From assembly GCF_014205225.1 (NCBI RefSeq), contig NZ_JACHNB010000001.1, positions 6,863,501 through 6,927,500 of the forward strand: 64,000 bases of DNA. Direction: 5' to 3'. Position numbers and translations under genes: made by a program. Positions 49,467 to 57,838 of this stretch are shown piece by piece; position 1 is the stretch's first letter, and each line of letters begins with the position of its first letter. This stretch comes from Actinoplanes octamycinicus. Lineage in GTDB: Bacteria > Actinomycetota > Actinomycetes > Mycobacteriales > Micromonosporaceae. Under the pieces are notes generated by a model. That model had not been told where the DNA came from. It was given only the letters and a program-made list of their open reading frames with translations, and ran no database searches.

Positions 49467-51743
49467 TCACCTGGCGGCGTTCGGGGCGGCAGCGACCTCC
49501 GACACGAGCCTGCCGCCCTCGGCTGTCCAGGCCGTTTGCCAGTCCCGGAACTCGTCGGCGGGCATCGGGCGGGCGAAATGGTAGCCCTGGGCGATGTCGC
49601 AGCCCAGATTCCGGAGGGTGGCGACATCATCCTCGGTCTCGACGCCCTCGGCCACCACCGACAGCCCGAGGTTGTGGCCGAGGGTGACCGCTGTGCGCAC
49701 CAGCACACAGCTGGCCTGCTCGGCGGCCATCTCGCGGATGAACGAACGGTCGATCTTCAGTTCGTCGACCGGCAGCTTCTGCAGGTAGGCCATCGAGGAA
49801 TGGCCGGTCCCGAAGTCGTCGATCGCCAGATGAAAGCCGGCTTCGTGCAGTTCTCGCAGGGTCAGCTGCGCCCGGATCGGATCGGCCATCACCATGCTCT
49901 CGGTCACTTCGAGCTGGAGCAGGGAGACCGGCAGCCCTGCGCGCTCGATCAGTCCGAGGATGCGGCCGGGCAGCGCCGGGTCGAGCAGGCAACGCGTGGA
50001 GAGGTTGACGGCCACCGGGACCGGCCAGCCGGCGGCGGCCCAGCGTGTGGCGTCGCGCACCGCGGTCTCGAGAACCCGAGTGGTGAGGGCATGGATCAGC
50101 GTGGTGCTCTCCGCCATGGGGATGAACGTGTCGGGTGCCATCCGGCCCAGGTCGGGGTGCTGCCAGCGGATGAGCGCCTCGGCTCCGGCCAGGTCGCCGG
50201 TGCGCAGGTCGATCTTCGGCTGGTAGTGCAGTGTGATCTGGTCGTCGGTGTCGAGGGCGCGGCGCAGGTCGCCGAGCAGGGCGAGCCGGTTCGGAACGCC
50301 CCGTTCCACTGACGGGTCGTAGAGCAACTGGCTCCGGTAGCCCTCCTTGGCCAGCCGCAGGGCACTGTCCGCGTTGTGCAGGAGCGTGGCCGCGTCGCCG
50401 CCGTGCTCGGGGCCGTAGGCCGCGCCGATCCTGGCATCCAGGTTGATGCTGAGTCCTTCGATGACGAAGGCGTCGTCGAAGACAGCCAGCAGGTGCGCAC
50501 CGGCGACGGCGGTGTCCGCGTGGCCGGGCACGAGGACGGCGAAGTCGTCACCGCCGAGGCGGGCCACCGTCGCCCCCGGTCCGGCCGCGGTGACCAGGCG
50601 GGCAGCAACCTCGGTGAGCAGCAGGTCACCGTGATGCTGCCCGAGCAGGTCGTTGGCCTCCCGGAACCGCTCCAGGTCGAGCATCAGCACGGTGACGGAT
50701 TGGCCACCGCTCAGCCCCGCGGCGGTGCTCTCGGAAAGCGACACCCGATTGGGCAGGCCGGTGAGCCGGTCGTGGAGTGCAGCCCGGCGTATCGCGCGCA
50801 GGCGGACGGCCCAGCTGCCGCCGGCGACGAGCAGCGTCAGAAGCGCCGCGCCCAGCAAGGCCAGCGAGCCGAGGCTGAGCCCATGGGTCCAGCCGACGGA
50901 GACGGACGGCGCCGAGATCACGACGTACCAGTTGTTGGCGTTGCCCGGGGTGGACGGCACCCGCTGGTAGGCGAGGCGACGTCCGCCTTCGGTAGTGACT
51001 CCGTGATTCGCGCCGCCGGCGATCAGTCCGGCGAAACTGTCGTCCGAGACCGTGCGGCTGTCGACGACCACCCGGCCGGTCCGGGCGTCGACGATCGTCG
51101 CGGCGATGGTGCCGGCGGAGCCGGGCATCCGGAAGCTGTCGAGAGTGATCTCGTAGTGCACGAGGCCGACACGTCCGGCCGCCGTGACCACCGTCGAATT
51201 CGAGATCACCTGATCGTGAGTGTCCGGTGACTCGTACTCCTCGCCCTGATAGACCTGCCCGGGACCAAGTGCGAGCGTGGGCGCGAAGAAGGGATTGCTC
51301 TCCTCGTCCTCCGACAGCTGCTCGGGACCGGCCGGCGTGCCGTTCACCACGCGGGCGATCTCCGCGCCGCTGCTGTCGATGAAGCACGCCTCGCCGATCC
51401 GGCCGGGATACATCTTCTCCAGGTAGGCCAAAGCCTCATTGACCCGGGCGATCGGCATGCCACCGGCGCCGATCTTCTCGGCGTCGCTGCCCGGCGCCTC
51501 GTAGAAGTCGGTGAAGACGCGGTTGGCGGCCAGCAGCGAGTCGATGGCCCGGGCACGTTCAAAGTAGCTGTCCAACACGCCGATCTGCTGCTCGAGCGCG
51601 ACGCGCAGCTGACCGTCCTGCGCCGCGACCTGCCGATCCCGGGCGGTTACCGCGGTGGCGACGACACTTGACACCAGCACCAGCAGACCCAGCAGCACCG
51701 CACCGGTGTGGGCGGCACGGAGCACCCCGGATCGGCGAACCAT
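49467..51743 (-). CDS. Membrane GGDEF-EAL protein with altered GGDDF site and CACHE-type sensor
   Basis: The 758-residue protein has a TM segment (about 10-32), a large extracytoplasmic sensory region of the dCACHE type (about 40-285), a second TM segment (295-315), a GGDEF domain (from HDRLTGLPNRV) and an EAL domain. The GGDEF site reads RLGGDDF: the metal-binding fourth residue E is D, so cyclase activity is doubtful. EAL motifs (EALIRWQHP, DDFGTGHSS, KIDRSF) are intact, so it is probably a phosphodiesterase. Confidence 0.87.
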   Translation of the reverse strand: MVRRSGVLRAAHTGAVLLGLLVLVSSVVATAVTARDRQVAAQDGQLRVALEQQIGVLDSYFERARAIDSLLAANRVFTDFYEAPGSDAEKIGAGGMPIARVNEALAYLEKMYPGRIGEACFIDSSGAEIARVVNGTPAGPEQLSEDEESNPFFAPTLALGPGQVYQGEEYESPDTHDQVISNSTVVTAAGRVGLVHYEITLDSFRMPGSAGTIAATIVDARTGRVVVDSRTVSDDSFAGLIAGGANHGVTTEGGRRLAYQRVPSTPGNANNWYVVISAPSVSVGWTHGLSLGSLALLGAALLTLLVAGGSWAVRLRAIRRAALHDRLTGLPNRVSLSESTAAGLSGGQSVTVLMLDLERFREANDLLGQHHGDLLLTEVAARLVTAAGPGATVARLGGDDFAVLVPGHADTAVAGAHLLAVFDDAFVIEGLSINLDARIGAAYGPEHGGDAATLLHNADSALRLAKEGYRSQLLYDPSVERGVPNRLALLGDLRRALDTDDQITLHYQPKIDLRTGDLAGAEALIRWQHPDLGRMAPDTFIPMAESTTLIHALTTRVLETAVRDATRWAAAGWPVPVAVNLSTRCLLDPALPGRILGLIERAGLPVSLLQLEVTESMVMADPIRAQLTLRELHEAGFHLAIDDFGTGHSSMAYLQKLPVDELKIDRSFIREMAAEQASCVLVRTAVTLGHNLGLSVVAEGVETEDDVATLRNLGCDIAQGYHFARPMPADEFRDWQTAWTAEGGRLVSEVAAAPNAAR

Positions 51744-51863
51744 CGCGTCGCTGCTCCCTGTCGTCGGAAAAGGCGCTGTGCGCTGGTGACCCCTGCTGAT
51801 CGGCACGGCGGCATGCCGCATGAGCGATACGCCGGGCCGGTGTCCGAGCTTCGCAACGAAAAT

Positions 51864-51893
51864 GTGGCCGGCCCATGGAGAAGGGCCGGCCAC
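51864..51893 (-). terminator. Terminator of adhE
   Basis: A perfect 11-bp stem, GTGGCCGGCCC and its complement, with an 8-base loop, starts 15 bases past the adhE stop at 51908. Confidence 0.7.
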
Positions 51894-51907
51894 CGTGTTC
51901 GAGGGCG

Positions 51908-54604
51908 TTACGGGTGATCGGTCCCGTAGTAGGCCGCGCGCATCAGCTGCTGCATGTCGGCGAGCATCGGCATCCGCGGGTTGGCCGGCGCGCACTGGTC
52001 CTCGTACGCGTTGAGCGCCTGCTGCGGCAGCGCCGCGAGGAACGCCTGCTCGTCGACGCCGAGCGCGGCGAACGTCGGCTCGATCCCGACCGCGGCGCGC
52101 AGCCGCTCCACCGCCGCCGCCAGCGACTCCACCGCCTCGGCCGGGGTGGCCGCGGGCAGGCCCAGCATCCCGGCGATGTCCGCGAAGCGCTGCGGCGCCC
52201 GGTAGTTCTCGTATTTCGGCCAGCCGGACAGCTTCGACGGCGTGCTGCCGTTGTAGCGGATCACGTGCGGCAGCAGCACCGCGTTGGTCCGGCCGTGCGC
52301 GATGTGGAACGTCGCGCCGAGCGTGTGCGACATGGCGTGCACGATGCCGAGGAAGGCGCTGCCGAACGCCATCCCGGCGATGGTGCCGGCGTTGTGCATC
52401 CGCTCCCGGGCCTCGCCGTCGCCGTCCACCACCGACTTCTCCAGGTTCGCGAAGATCAGCCGGATGGCGTGCAGGGCCAGGCCGTCGGTGAAGTCGTTGG
52501 CGTAGACCGACACGTACGCCTCGATCGCGTGGGTGAGCGCGTCGAACCCGCTGTCCGCGGCGATCACCCGGGGCAGGCTGGCGGTCAGCGCCGGGTCGAC
52601 GATCGCCACGGTCGGGGTCAGCGCGTAGTCGGCGAGCGGGTACTTCTTGCCGGTCCGGTGGTCGGTGATCACCGCGAACGGGGTGACCTCGGCGCCGGTC
52701 CCGGAGGTGGTCGGGATGCAGACCAGGCTGGCCTTCTCGCCCAGGGTCGGGAAGGTGAACGCCCGCTTGCGGATGTCGAAGAACTTCTCCCGCATGTCCG
52801 CGAAGTCGATCTCCGGGTGCTCGTACTTGAGCCACATCACCTTGGCCGCGTCCATCGCCGAGCCGCCACCGAGCGCGATGATGGTGTCCGGCCGGAACGA
52901 GCGCATCAGCTCCGCGCCGCGCTCCACCGTGGTCATCCGCGGCTCCGGCTCCACGTCGTCGATGATCTGCAGCACCACCCGGTTCGGGCGGTTCTGCAGC
53001 ACCCGGTCGATGCGCTCGACAAAACCGAGCCGGGTCATCGTCTCGTCGGTGACCACGGTCACCCGGGAGACGTCCGGCATGTCGCTCAGGTAGCGGATCG
53101 CGTGCGGCTCGAAGTAGATCTTCGACGGCACCTTGAACCACTGCAGATTATTGGTACGCCGGCCGATCCGCTTCACGTTGATCAGGTTGACCGCGGACAC
53201 GTTGTTCGACACCGAGTTGTGCCCGTAACTGCCGCAGCCCAGGGTCAGCGACGGCAGGAACGCGTTGTACATGTCGCCGATGCCGCCCTGCGAGGCCGGC
53301 GAGTTCCAGATCACCCGTACCGCCTTCACCCGCTGGCCGAACTCGACGACCAGCTGCTCGTCCGCGGTGTGGATCACCGCGCTGTGGCCGAGGCCGTGGA
53401 ACTCCACCATCTGGGTGGCCGCGCGCAGCCCCTCCTCACGGGAGTGGACCCGCAGCACGGCCAGCACCGGGCAGAGCTTCTCCCGGGTCAGCGGCTCGCT
53501 CGGGCCGACCTCGGCGACCTCGGTGAGGATCACCGAGGTCTGCGGCGGCACGGTGAACCCGGCCTGCTCGGCGATCCAGGCCGCGGACTGCCCGACCACC
53601 CGCGGGTTGAGCTTGGCGCCGTCGCACGCGGTGCCGAACGCGGTGGCCCCGAAGATGAACTCTTCGAGCAGCCGCTTCTCGTCGGCGGTGGCGACGTGCG
53701 CGTGCAGGCCCCGGAACTCGGTCAGCGCCGCGTCGTAGATCTCGTCGTCGATGATCGCGGCCTGCTCGGAGGCGCAGATCATGCCGTTGTCGAAGGACTT
53801 CGACAACACGATGTCGTTGATCGCCCGGGGCAGTTTCGCGGTCGCCTCCACGTAGGCGGGCACGTTGCCGGCGCCGACGCCGAGCGCGGGTTTGCCGGCC
53901 GAGTACGCCGCCCGCACCATGCTGTTGCCGCCGGTGGCCAGGATCGTGGCGACACCCGGGTGGTGCATCAGCGTCGTGGTCGCCTCCACCGAGGGGTGCT
54001 CGATCCACTGCACGCAGTTCTCCGGCGCGCCCGCGGCGACCGCGGCGTCCCGGACGATCCGGGCCGCCTCGGCGCTGCACCGCTGCGCCGCCGGGTGGAA
54101 GGCGAAGACGATCGGGTTGCGGGTCTTCAGCGCGATCAGCGCCTTGAAGATGGTCGTCGAGGTCGGGTTGGTGACCGGGGTGATTCCGGCGACCACGCCG
54201 ACCGGGTCGGCGATCTCGGTGATCCCGCTGATCTCGTCGTGGCTGATCACGCCGACCGTGCGGGTCTTCGCCATGCTGTGCGTGACGTGCTCGCAGGCGA
54301 AGATGTTCTTCACCGCCTTGTCCTCGAAGACCCCGCGGCCGGTCTCCTCCACCGCGAGCTGCGCCAGCGCCGCGTGCCGGTCGAGGGCCGCGACGGACGC
54401 CTTCTTGACGATGTAGTCGATCTTCTCCTGGTCGAACGCGTCGTACTCGGCGAGCGCCTTCAGCGCGGCGGTGACCAGGGCGTCCACCTCGATGGCCACC
54501 TCGGAGGGCGCGGCGGTCGCCGGGGCCGGGCCGGTCGCTGCCTGATCCGGGCGCCGCGCTGCCGGTGCCGTCACGGTTCGCGGGCCAGATCGCTGAGCGG
54601 TCAC
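51908..54604 (-). CDS. adhE: Bifunctional aldehyde-alcohol dehydrogenase
   Basis: The 898-residue enzyme has an N-terminal CoA-acylating acetaldehyde dehydrogenase domain with the catalytic Cys in NGMICASEQAAI and the NAD-binding VAGITPVTNPT, and a C-terminal iron-dependent alcohol dehydrogenase (GGGSAMDAAKVMWLKYEHPE, DSGFDALTHAIEAYVS, GATFHIAHGRTNAVLLPHV). It turns acetyl-CoA to ethanol and reoxidises NADH. GTG 54604 follows an AAGGAGG site; residues upstream in frame do not belong. A DosR-type box lies 78 bases before the start. Confidence 0.95.
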   Translation of the reverse strand: MTAQRSGPRTVTAPAARRPDQAATGPAPATAAPSEVAIEVDALVTAALKALAEYDAFDQEKIDYIVKKASVAALDRHAALAQLAVEETGRGVFEDKAVKNIFACEHVTHSMAKTRTVGVISHDEISGITEIADPVGVVAGITPVTNPTSTTIFKALIALKTRNPIVFAFHPAAQRCSAEAARIVRDAAVAAGAPENCVQWIEHPSVEATTTLMHHPGVATILATGGNSMVRAAYSAGKPALGVGAGNVPAYVEATAKLPRAINDIVLSKSFDNGMICASEQAAIIDDEIYDAALTEFRGLHAHVATADEKRLLEEFIFGATAFGTACDGAKLNPRVVGQSAAWIAEQAGFTVPPQTSVILTEVAEVGPSEPLTREKLCPVLAVLRVHSREEGLRAATQMVEFHGLGHSAVIHTADEQLVVEFGQRVKAVRVIWNSPASQGGIGDMYNAFLPSLTLGCGSYGHNSVSNNVSAVNLINVKRIGRRTNNLQWFKVPSKIYFEPHAIRYLSDMPDVSRVTVVTDETMTRLGFVERIDRVLQNRPNRVVLQIIDDVEPEPRMTTVERGAELMRSFRPDTIIALGGGSAMDAAKVMWLKYEHPEIDFADMREKFFDIRKRAFTFPTLGEKASLVCIPTTSGTGAEVTPFAVITDHRTGKKYPLADYALTPTVAIVDPALTASLPRVIAADSGFDALTHAIEAYVSVYANDFTDGLALHAIRLIFANLEKSVVDGDGEARERMHNAGTIAGMAFGSAFLGIVHAMSHTLGATFHIAHGRTNAVLLPHVIRYNGSTPSKLSGWPKYENYRAPQRFADIAGMLGLPAATPAEAVESLAAAVERLRAAVGIEPTFAALGVDEQAFLAALPQQALNAYEDQCAPANPRMPMLADMQQLMRAAYYGTDHP

Positions 54605-54681
54605 GGCCGCCTCCTTCGCTCGAGGTCCGTATCGAACGGACCGGACACCTTCACCCTGATCCACGGATCACCCGGGACATA

Positions 54682-54695
54682 GGGCCACTGGTCCC
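54682..54695 (-). promoter_or_regulatory. DosR-type box before adhE
   Basis: GGGCCACTGGTCCC is a perfect GGGNC-N4-GNCCC site 78 bases upstream of the adhE start. Read on the minus strand it is GGGACCAGTGGCCC followed by TATG. Confidence 0.7.
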
Positions 54696-54794
54696 GGACA
54701 GGCCGCATCGAACGGCCCGATCAAGGCGGACCGTGGTCGATGTCCGGGTCGGTGGCGAGCCCGGTGACCAGCGGCTGCCGACCGCCGGTAGAGC

Positions 54795-54808
54795 GGGACT
54801 CCCGGCCC
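54795..54808 (+). promoter_or_regulatory. DosR-type box before the interrupted VOC gene
   Basis: GGGACTCCCGGCCC fits the box perfectly and lies 63 bases upstream of the VOC start codon, in the same divergent gap as the adhE box. Confidence 0.65.
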
Positions 54809-54870
54809 TGGCCGATGACCCGGCGGCGGCCGACACTGGCGGCAGAGGCAACCACATCGAGGTGATCACC

Positions 54871-54984
54871 ATGACCAACGCGGTCGTGCACTGGGAGATC
54901 GGCGGCCCGAACCTGTCCGAGCTGCGCGACTTCTACGCCAAGTCCTTCGGCTGGACGATCGACGACGCCGGTGACGGCTACCGG
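54871..54984 (+). pseudogene. VOC-family protein, 5' part (split by IS605-type element)
   Basis: The first 38 codons, ATNAVVHWEIGGPNLSELRDFY and so on to DDAGDGYR, are the N-terminal beta-alpha unit of a glyoxalase/bleomycin-resistance (VOC) domain. The frame then runs into the IS element and stops at about 55047. The rest of the gene lies at 56703-56951. Confidence 0.75.
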
Positions 54985-55061
54985 AATGCGGGCCAGTGCT
55001 CCGGGTTTCAGCCCGGGGGTGAAGGCCCGCGCGGGGAGGGTCGCTAGGTCCGAGCAGTGCC

Positions 55062-55451
55062 TTAACCGGGGCGGTTCTGCTGCTCGATGTACTGCTTGAC
55101 GAGGTTCAGCGGTGCGCCGCCGGCGGAGCCTGCGAAGTATGAGCCGGAGCAGAGTTTGTTGGCCTGGTAGTAGTGGTGTACCAGGTCGGGGAACTCTTGG
55201 CGCAGGCGGCGGGAGGAGACGCCCTTGAGTGAGTTGACCAGCCGAGCGACAGCCACCTTGGGTGGGAAGTTGACCAGCAGGTGCACGTGATTGTCCTCGC
55301 CGTTGAACTCGACCAGCTCTGCCTCGAAGTCGGCGCAGATGTCGCGCATGATCGCCTCCATCCGAACCAGGTGCTGGCCGGTGAACACCTTATGCCGGAA
55401 CTTCGTCACGAAAAACCAAGTGAACGTGCAACATGGGACAGTGATGGTCAT
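55062..55451 (-). CDS. tnpA: IS200/IS605 Y1 transposase TnpA
   Basis: The 129-residue HUH enzyme has the metal-binding His pair in NHVHLLV (residues about 56-62) and the catalytic Tyr in VKQYIEQQ near the end. It would excise and insert the element as single-stranded DNA. The first ten residues (MTITVPCCTF) are unlike the usual family start (about HxVYxLxYHxVWVTKYR), so the true beginning is uncertain. Its ATG overlaps the ATG of tnpB. Confidence 0.85.
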   Translation of the reverse strand: MTITVPCCTFTWFFVTKFRHKVFTGQHLVRMEAIMRDICADFEAELVEFNGEDNHVHLLVNFPPKVAVARLVNSLKGVSSRRLRQEFPDLVHHYYQANKLCSGSYFAGSAGGAPLNLVKQYIEQQNRPG

Positions 55452-56682
55452 GCAGCTCCGTTACAACTTCCGGGTCACCCCGGACGCCGCCCAGCGCACC
55501 GCGCTGGCGCAGGCGTTCGGGTGTGCCCGCGTGGTTTTCGACGACGGACTCAGGCTGCGTCAACAGGCCCGCGAGGCAGGCGAGAAGTACATCTCCGATG
55601 GAGACCTGTCGAAGCTGGTCATCACCCAGGCCAAGGCCACCGAGGACCGGGCGTGGCTGGGCGAGGTGTCGGCGGTGGTGTTGCAGCAGGCCCTCGCCGA
55701 TCTGAACATCGCGTACCGCAACTTCTTCGCCTCGGTCACCGGAAAGCGCCAGGGCCGTAAGGTCGCCCCGCCCCGGTTCCGGTCGCGCAAGGACAGCCGG
55801 CAGGCGATCCGGTTCACGAAGAACTCACGGTTCAAGATCCTCGACAACGATCGTCTGCGGCTGCCGAAGATCGGCGACCTTGCGGTGCGCTGGTCCCGGA
55901 CGCTGCCCTCGGAGCCGTCCAGCGTGACCATCGTCAAGGACGCGGCCGGACGGTACTTCGCCTCGTTCGTCGTACAGACCGGCGAGGATGAGGCGTTGCC
56001 GCCGGTCGACACCGAGATCGGTATCGACCTGGGCTTGACCCACTTCGCGGTCATGTCCGACGGCACGAAGGTGACCGCGCCGAAGTTCCTGCGGCGGGCG
56101 GCCCGCAAGCTCAAGCGGTTGCAGCAAGCTCTGTCCCGCAAGACCAAGGGCAGCAACCGCCGCAAGAAGGCTGTCATCAAGGTCGCCAGGGCGCACGCCC
56201 GGGTGGCTGACACCCGGCGCGACTGGCAGCACAAACTGTCCACGGCGATCATCCGCGACAACCAAGCGGTGTACGTTGAGGACCTGTGCGTGGCCGGTCT
56301 CGGCCGGACCCGGCTCGCCACGTCCGTGCACGACGCGGGCTGGGCCAGCTTCACCACCATGCTGGAGTACAAGGCGGCCCGGTACGGGCGCACGTTCGCC
56401 CGGGTGGACCGGTTCTTCCCGTCCACCCGGATGTGCTGCGACTGTGGCCGGATCACCGAGAAGTTGGCGCTGAACGTTCGGGCGTGGGACTGCCCGTGCG
56501 GCAGTCACCATAACCGCGACGTCAACGCCGCCATCAACATCAAGGCCGCCGGGCAGGCGGACTTCAACGACCGTCGAGCGCAGGTAAGACCGGGACTTGT
56601 CCCGGCACCGCGCAGTGAAGCGGTAACCCGCCAGAACGCCGCGCGTGCCACGCGCAGCGTGGCTGGAATCGCCGTCCTTTAG
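55444..56682 (+). CDS. tnpB: TnpB RNA-guided nuclease-type protein
   Basis: The 412-residue protein has the TnpB fold. RuvC-like catalytic residues are Asp in IGIDLGLTHFA, Glu in VYVEDLCVAGL and Asp in HHNRDVNAAINI. A zinc ribbon carries CCDCGR and CPCG. All appear intact, so it may be active. TnpB uses an RNA made from the element's right end to cut DNA at the empty site. The gene ends within the last right-end hairpin (TAG 56680-56682). Confidence 0.9.
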   Translation: MVMQLRYNFRVTPDAAQRTALAQAFGCARVVFDDGLRLRQQAREAGEKYISDGDLSKLVITQAKATEDRAWLGEVSAVVLQQALADLNIAYRNFFASVTGKRQGRKVAPPRFRSRKDSRQAIRFTKNSRFKILDNDRLRLPKIGDLAVRWSRTLPSEPSSVTIVKDAAGRYFASFVVQTGEDEALPPVDTEIGIDLGLTHFAVMSDGTKVTAPKFLRRAARKLKRLQQALSRKTKGSNRRKKAVIKVARAHARVADTRRDWQHKLSTAIIRDNQAVYVEDLCVAGLGRTRLATSVHDAGWASFTTMLEYKAARYGRTFARVDRFFPSTRMCCDCGRITEKLALNVRAWDCPCGSHHNRDVNAAINIKAAGQADFNDRRAQVRPGLVPAPRSEAVTRQNAARATRSVAGIAVL

Positions 56683-56702
56683 GACGGCGAGGATGTCAAT
56701 GT
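56585..56702 (+). ncRNA. Likely reRNA/omega-RNA scaffold at the IS right end
   Basis: Three perfect short hairpins follow one another across the 3' end of tnpB: CCGGGAC-TT-GTCCCGG (56590-56605), GCCACGC-GCA-GCGTGGC (56647-56663) and CGCCGTCC-TTTA-GGACGGCG (56670-56689). This is the position of the guide RNA scaffold of TnpB elements, and the guide would be read from the flanking VOC gene beginning near 56703. Confidence 0.5.
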
Positions 56703-56951
56703 CTGGTCCGGCCGCGAGGCAGCGGCATCGGCGGCGGCCTGATGCAGACCCGGGAGCGGATGTTGCCGTACGTGACGGTCTACATCGACGTCCTGGACAT
56801 GGACGCCGCACTGGAAACGATCAGCGGACTCGGCGGGTCCGTGATGGTCCCGCCCACCAGGATCAACGACTCGCTGTCGTTCGCGCTGTTCCGGGACCCG
56901 GCCGGCAACGCCGTCGGTCTCCTGCAGGGCGAGGCTCTGACCGCCGCCTGA
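56703..56951 (+). pseudogene. VOC-family protein, 3' part
   Basis: In frame with the 5' part, this piece reads LVRPRGSGIGGGLMQTRERM, then PYVTVYIDVLDMDAALETI and RDPAGNAVGLLQ, the rest of a VOC domain. Joining residues ...DGYR to LVRPRG gives a normal domain of about 121 residues. The internal ATG at 56742 is unlikely to make a working protein. Confidence 0.7.
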
Positions 56952-56965
56952 CGCTTCGGGTACGG

Positions 56966-56996
56966 CCGGACGCACGGCCACCGGCCGTGCGTCCGG
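56966..56996. terminator. Bidirectional terminator
   Basis: A perfect 14-bp stem (CCGGACGCACGGCC and its complement) with a 3-base loop lies between the VOC gene and the convergent SHOCT gene. Confidence 0.75.
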
Positions 56997-57014
56997 TCAC
57001 GGTCACCTGGTGAT

Positions 57015-57299
57015 TCACGCGCCCGCGCTGGAGTCACCCTTCTCCGGCACCGACAGCGGATGCTCCGCCTCGTCCCGGGCGGCCAGCCGTTCCAGCGCAC
57101 GCTGGTACTGCTCGCGGTTGATCTCACCGCGGACGAGCTGTGCGGTGAGCGCGCCTTCCAGCGTGGTGGCCCGCGCCGGCGACCTGTCGCCGTCGACGGA
57201 TGTGGTGGCGCCACCCGGCGTCGCCGCGTGGAACGCCGGCCATGCGGCGAACACGGCGGTCGTCAACAGGATCAGAGTGAACAGGACCAGGTAGAGCAT
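57015..57299 (-). CDS. SHOCT-domain small membrane protein
   Basis: The 94-residue protein has an N-terminal TM segment (MLYLVLFTLILLTTAVFAAWP) and a C-terminal SHOCT helix (ALTAQLVRGEINREQYQRALERL). ATG 57299 follows AAGGAGGTGGAGG. It lies at the end of the USP/CBS/nitroreductase gene series. Confidence 0.8.
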   Translation of the reverse strand: MLYLVLFTLILLTTAVFAAWPAFHAATPGGATTSVDGDRSPARATTLEGALTAQLVRGEINREQYQRALERLAARDEAEHPLSVPEKGDSSAGA

Positions 57300-57423
57300 G
57301 ACCTCCACCTCCTTCGATATCAACTCTGGTCCGCCAGAGCCTCGATCAGCAGAGACCAAGGTCCTGCCGGGCGGGGCCGGGAGACCTGGGCCGGTGCCCG
57401 ATCATCGACGGCGCCGACGGCGC

Positions 57424-57795
57424 TCAGGCACCACCCCACGGGCAGGTCGGCTGCAACACCGCCTCGGTCAGCGCTCGGGTCCGCAGATGGGTGATCTGCT
57501 GGTACTCCGGGTCGGCGACCATCCGGCTGAACGCCCGGCGGCTCGGATAGCGAACGAGAAGCACGGCATCCCACTGCTGACCCGCCTCGGCGACCAGCGG
57601 CGACCCACCGTCGCCGGCGTAGACCACCTCCACCCCGTACTTCGGCGCGATGGTCCGTTGGAAGGCCTCGCTGTACTGCCGGTAGAGCGCACGTCCGCCG
57701 TCCGCGAAGCGGAGCAGGTTCAGCATCACCACCGGGGCGTCCGGATCCGCGCTGACGAAGGCGGCGAGGTCCTCGCCGGTGGGATCGACAGCCAT
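57424..57795 (-). CDS. DUF1330 family protein
   Basis: The 123-residue protein contains VVMLNLLRFADGG, a Tyr-rich helix and QWDAVLLVRYPSRRAFSRMVADPEYQ, the DUF1330 ferredoxin-like fold. It is cytoplasmic and of unknown function. ATG 57795 follows a GGGAGG site. Confidence 0.82.
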   Translation of the reverse strand: MAVDPTGEDLAAFVSADPDAPVVMLNLLRFADGGRALYRQYSEAFQRTIAPKYGVEVVYAGDGGSPLVAEAGQQWDAVLLVRYPSRRAFSRMVADPEYQQITHLRTRALTEAVLQPTCPWGGA

Positions 57796-57838
57796 GTCAC
57801 ACCTCCCGAGCGACGCACGGCAGCCGTCAGTATATGCA

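Larger units (their letters stand above)
54985..56702. mobile_element. IS200/IS605-family element
   Basis: The element is about 1.7 kb and carries divergent tnpA and tnpB. Ends are deduced from the reading frame of the split VOC gene: left near 54985, right near 56702, each to within a few bases. The left end has a nested inverted repeat (GCGGGCC 54988-54994 with GGCCCGC 55024-55030, and CCGGG/CCCGG inside). No target duplication is expected or seen. The right end terminates in AGGATGTCAAT. Confidence 0.85.

Noticed and set aside
49467..53141. A single 1224-codon open frame on the minus strand
   Set aside because: Only the part up to 51743 reads as protein; the rest is antisense or out-of-frame to adhE. 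High GC makes such long false frames common.
57300..57423. Further DosR-type box (GAGACCAAGGTCCT near 57352) before the SHOCT gene
   Set aside because: It has two mismatches to GGGNC-N4-GNCCC and could be chance; I did not list it as a feature.
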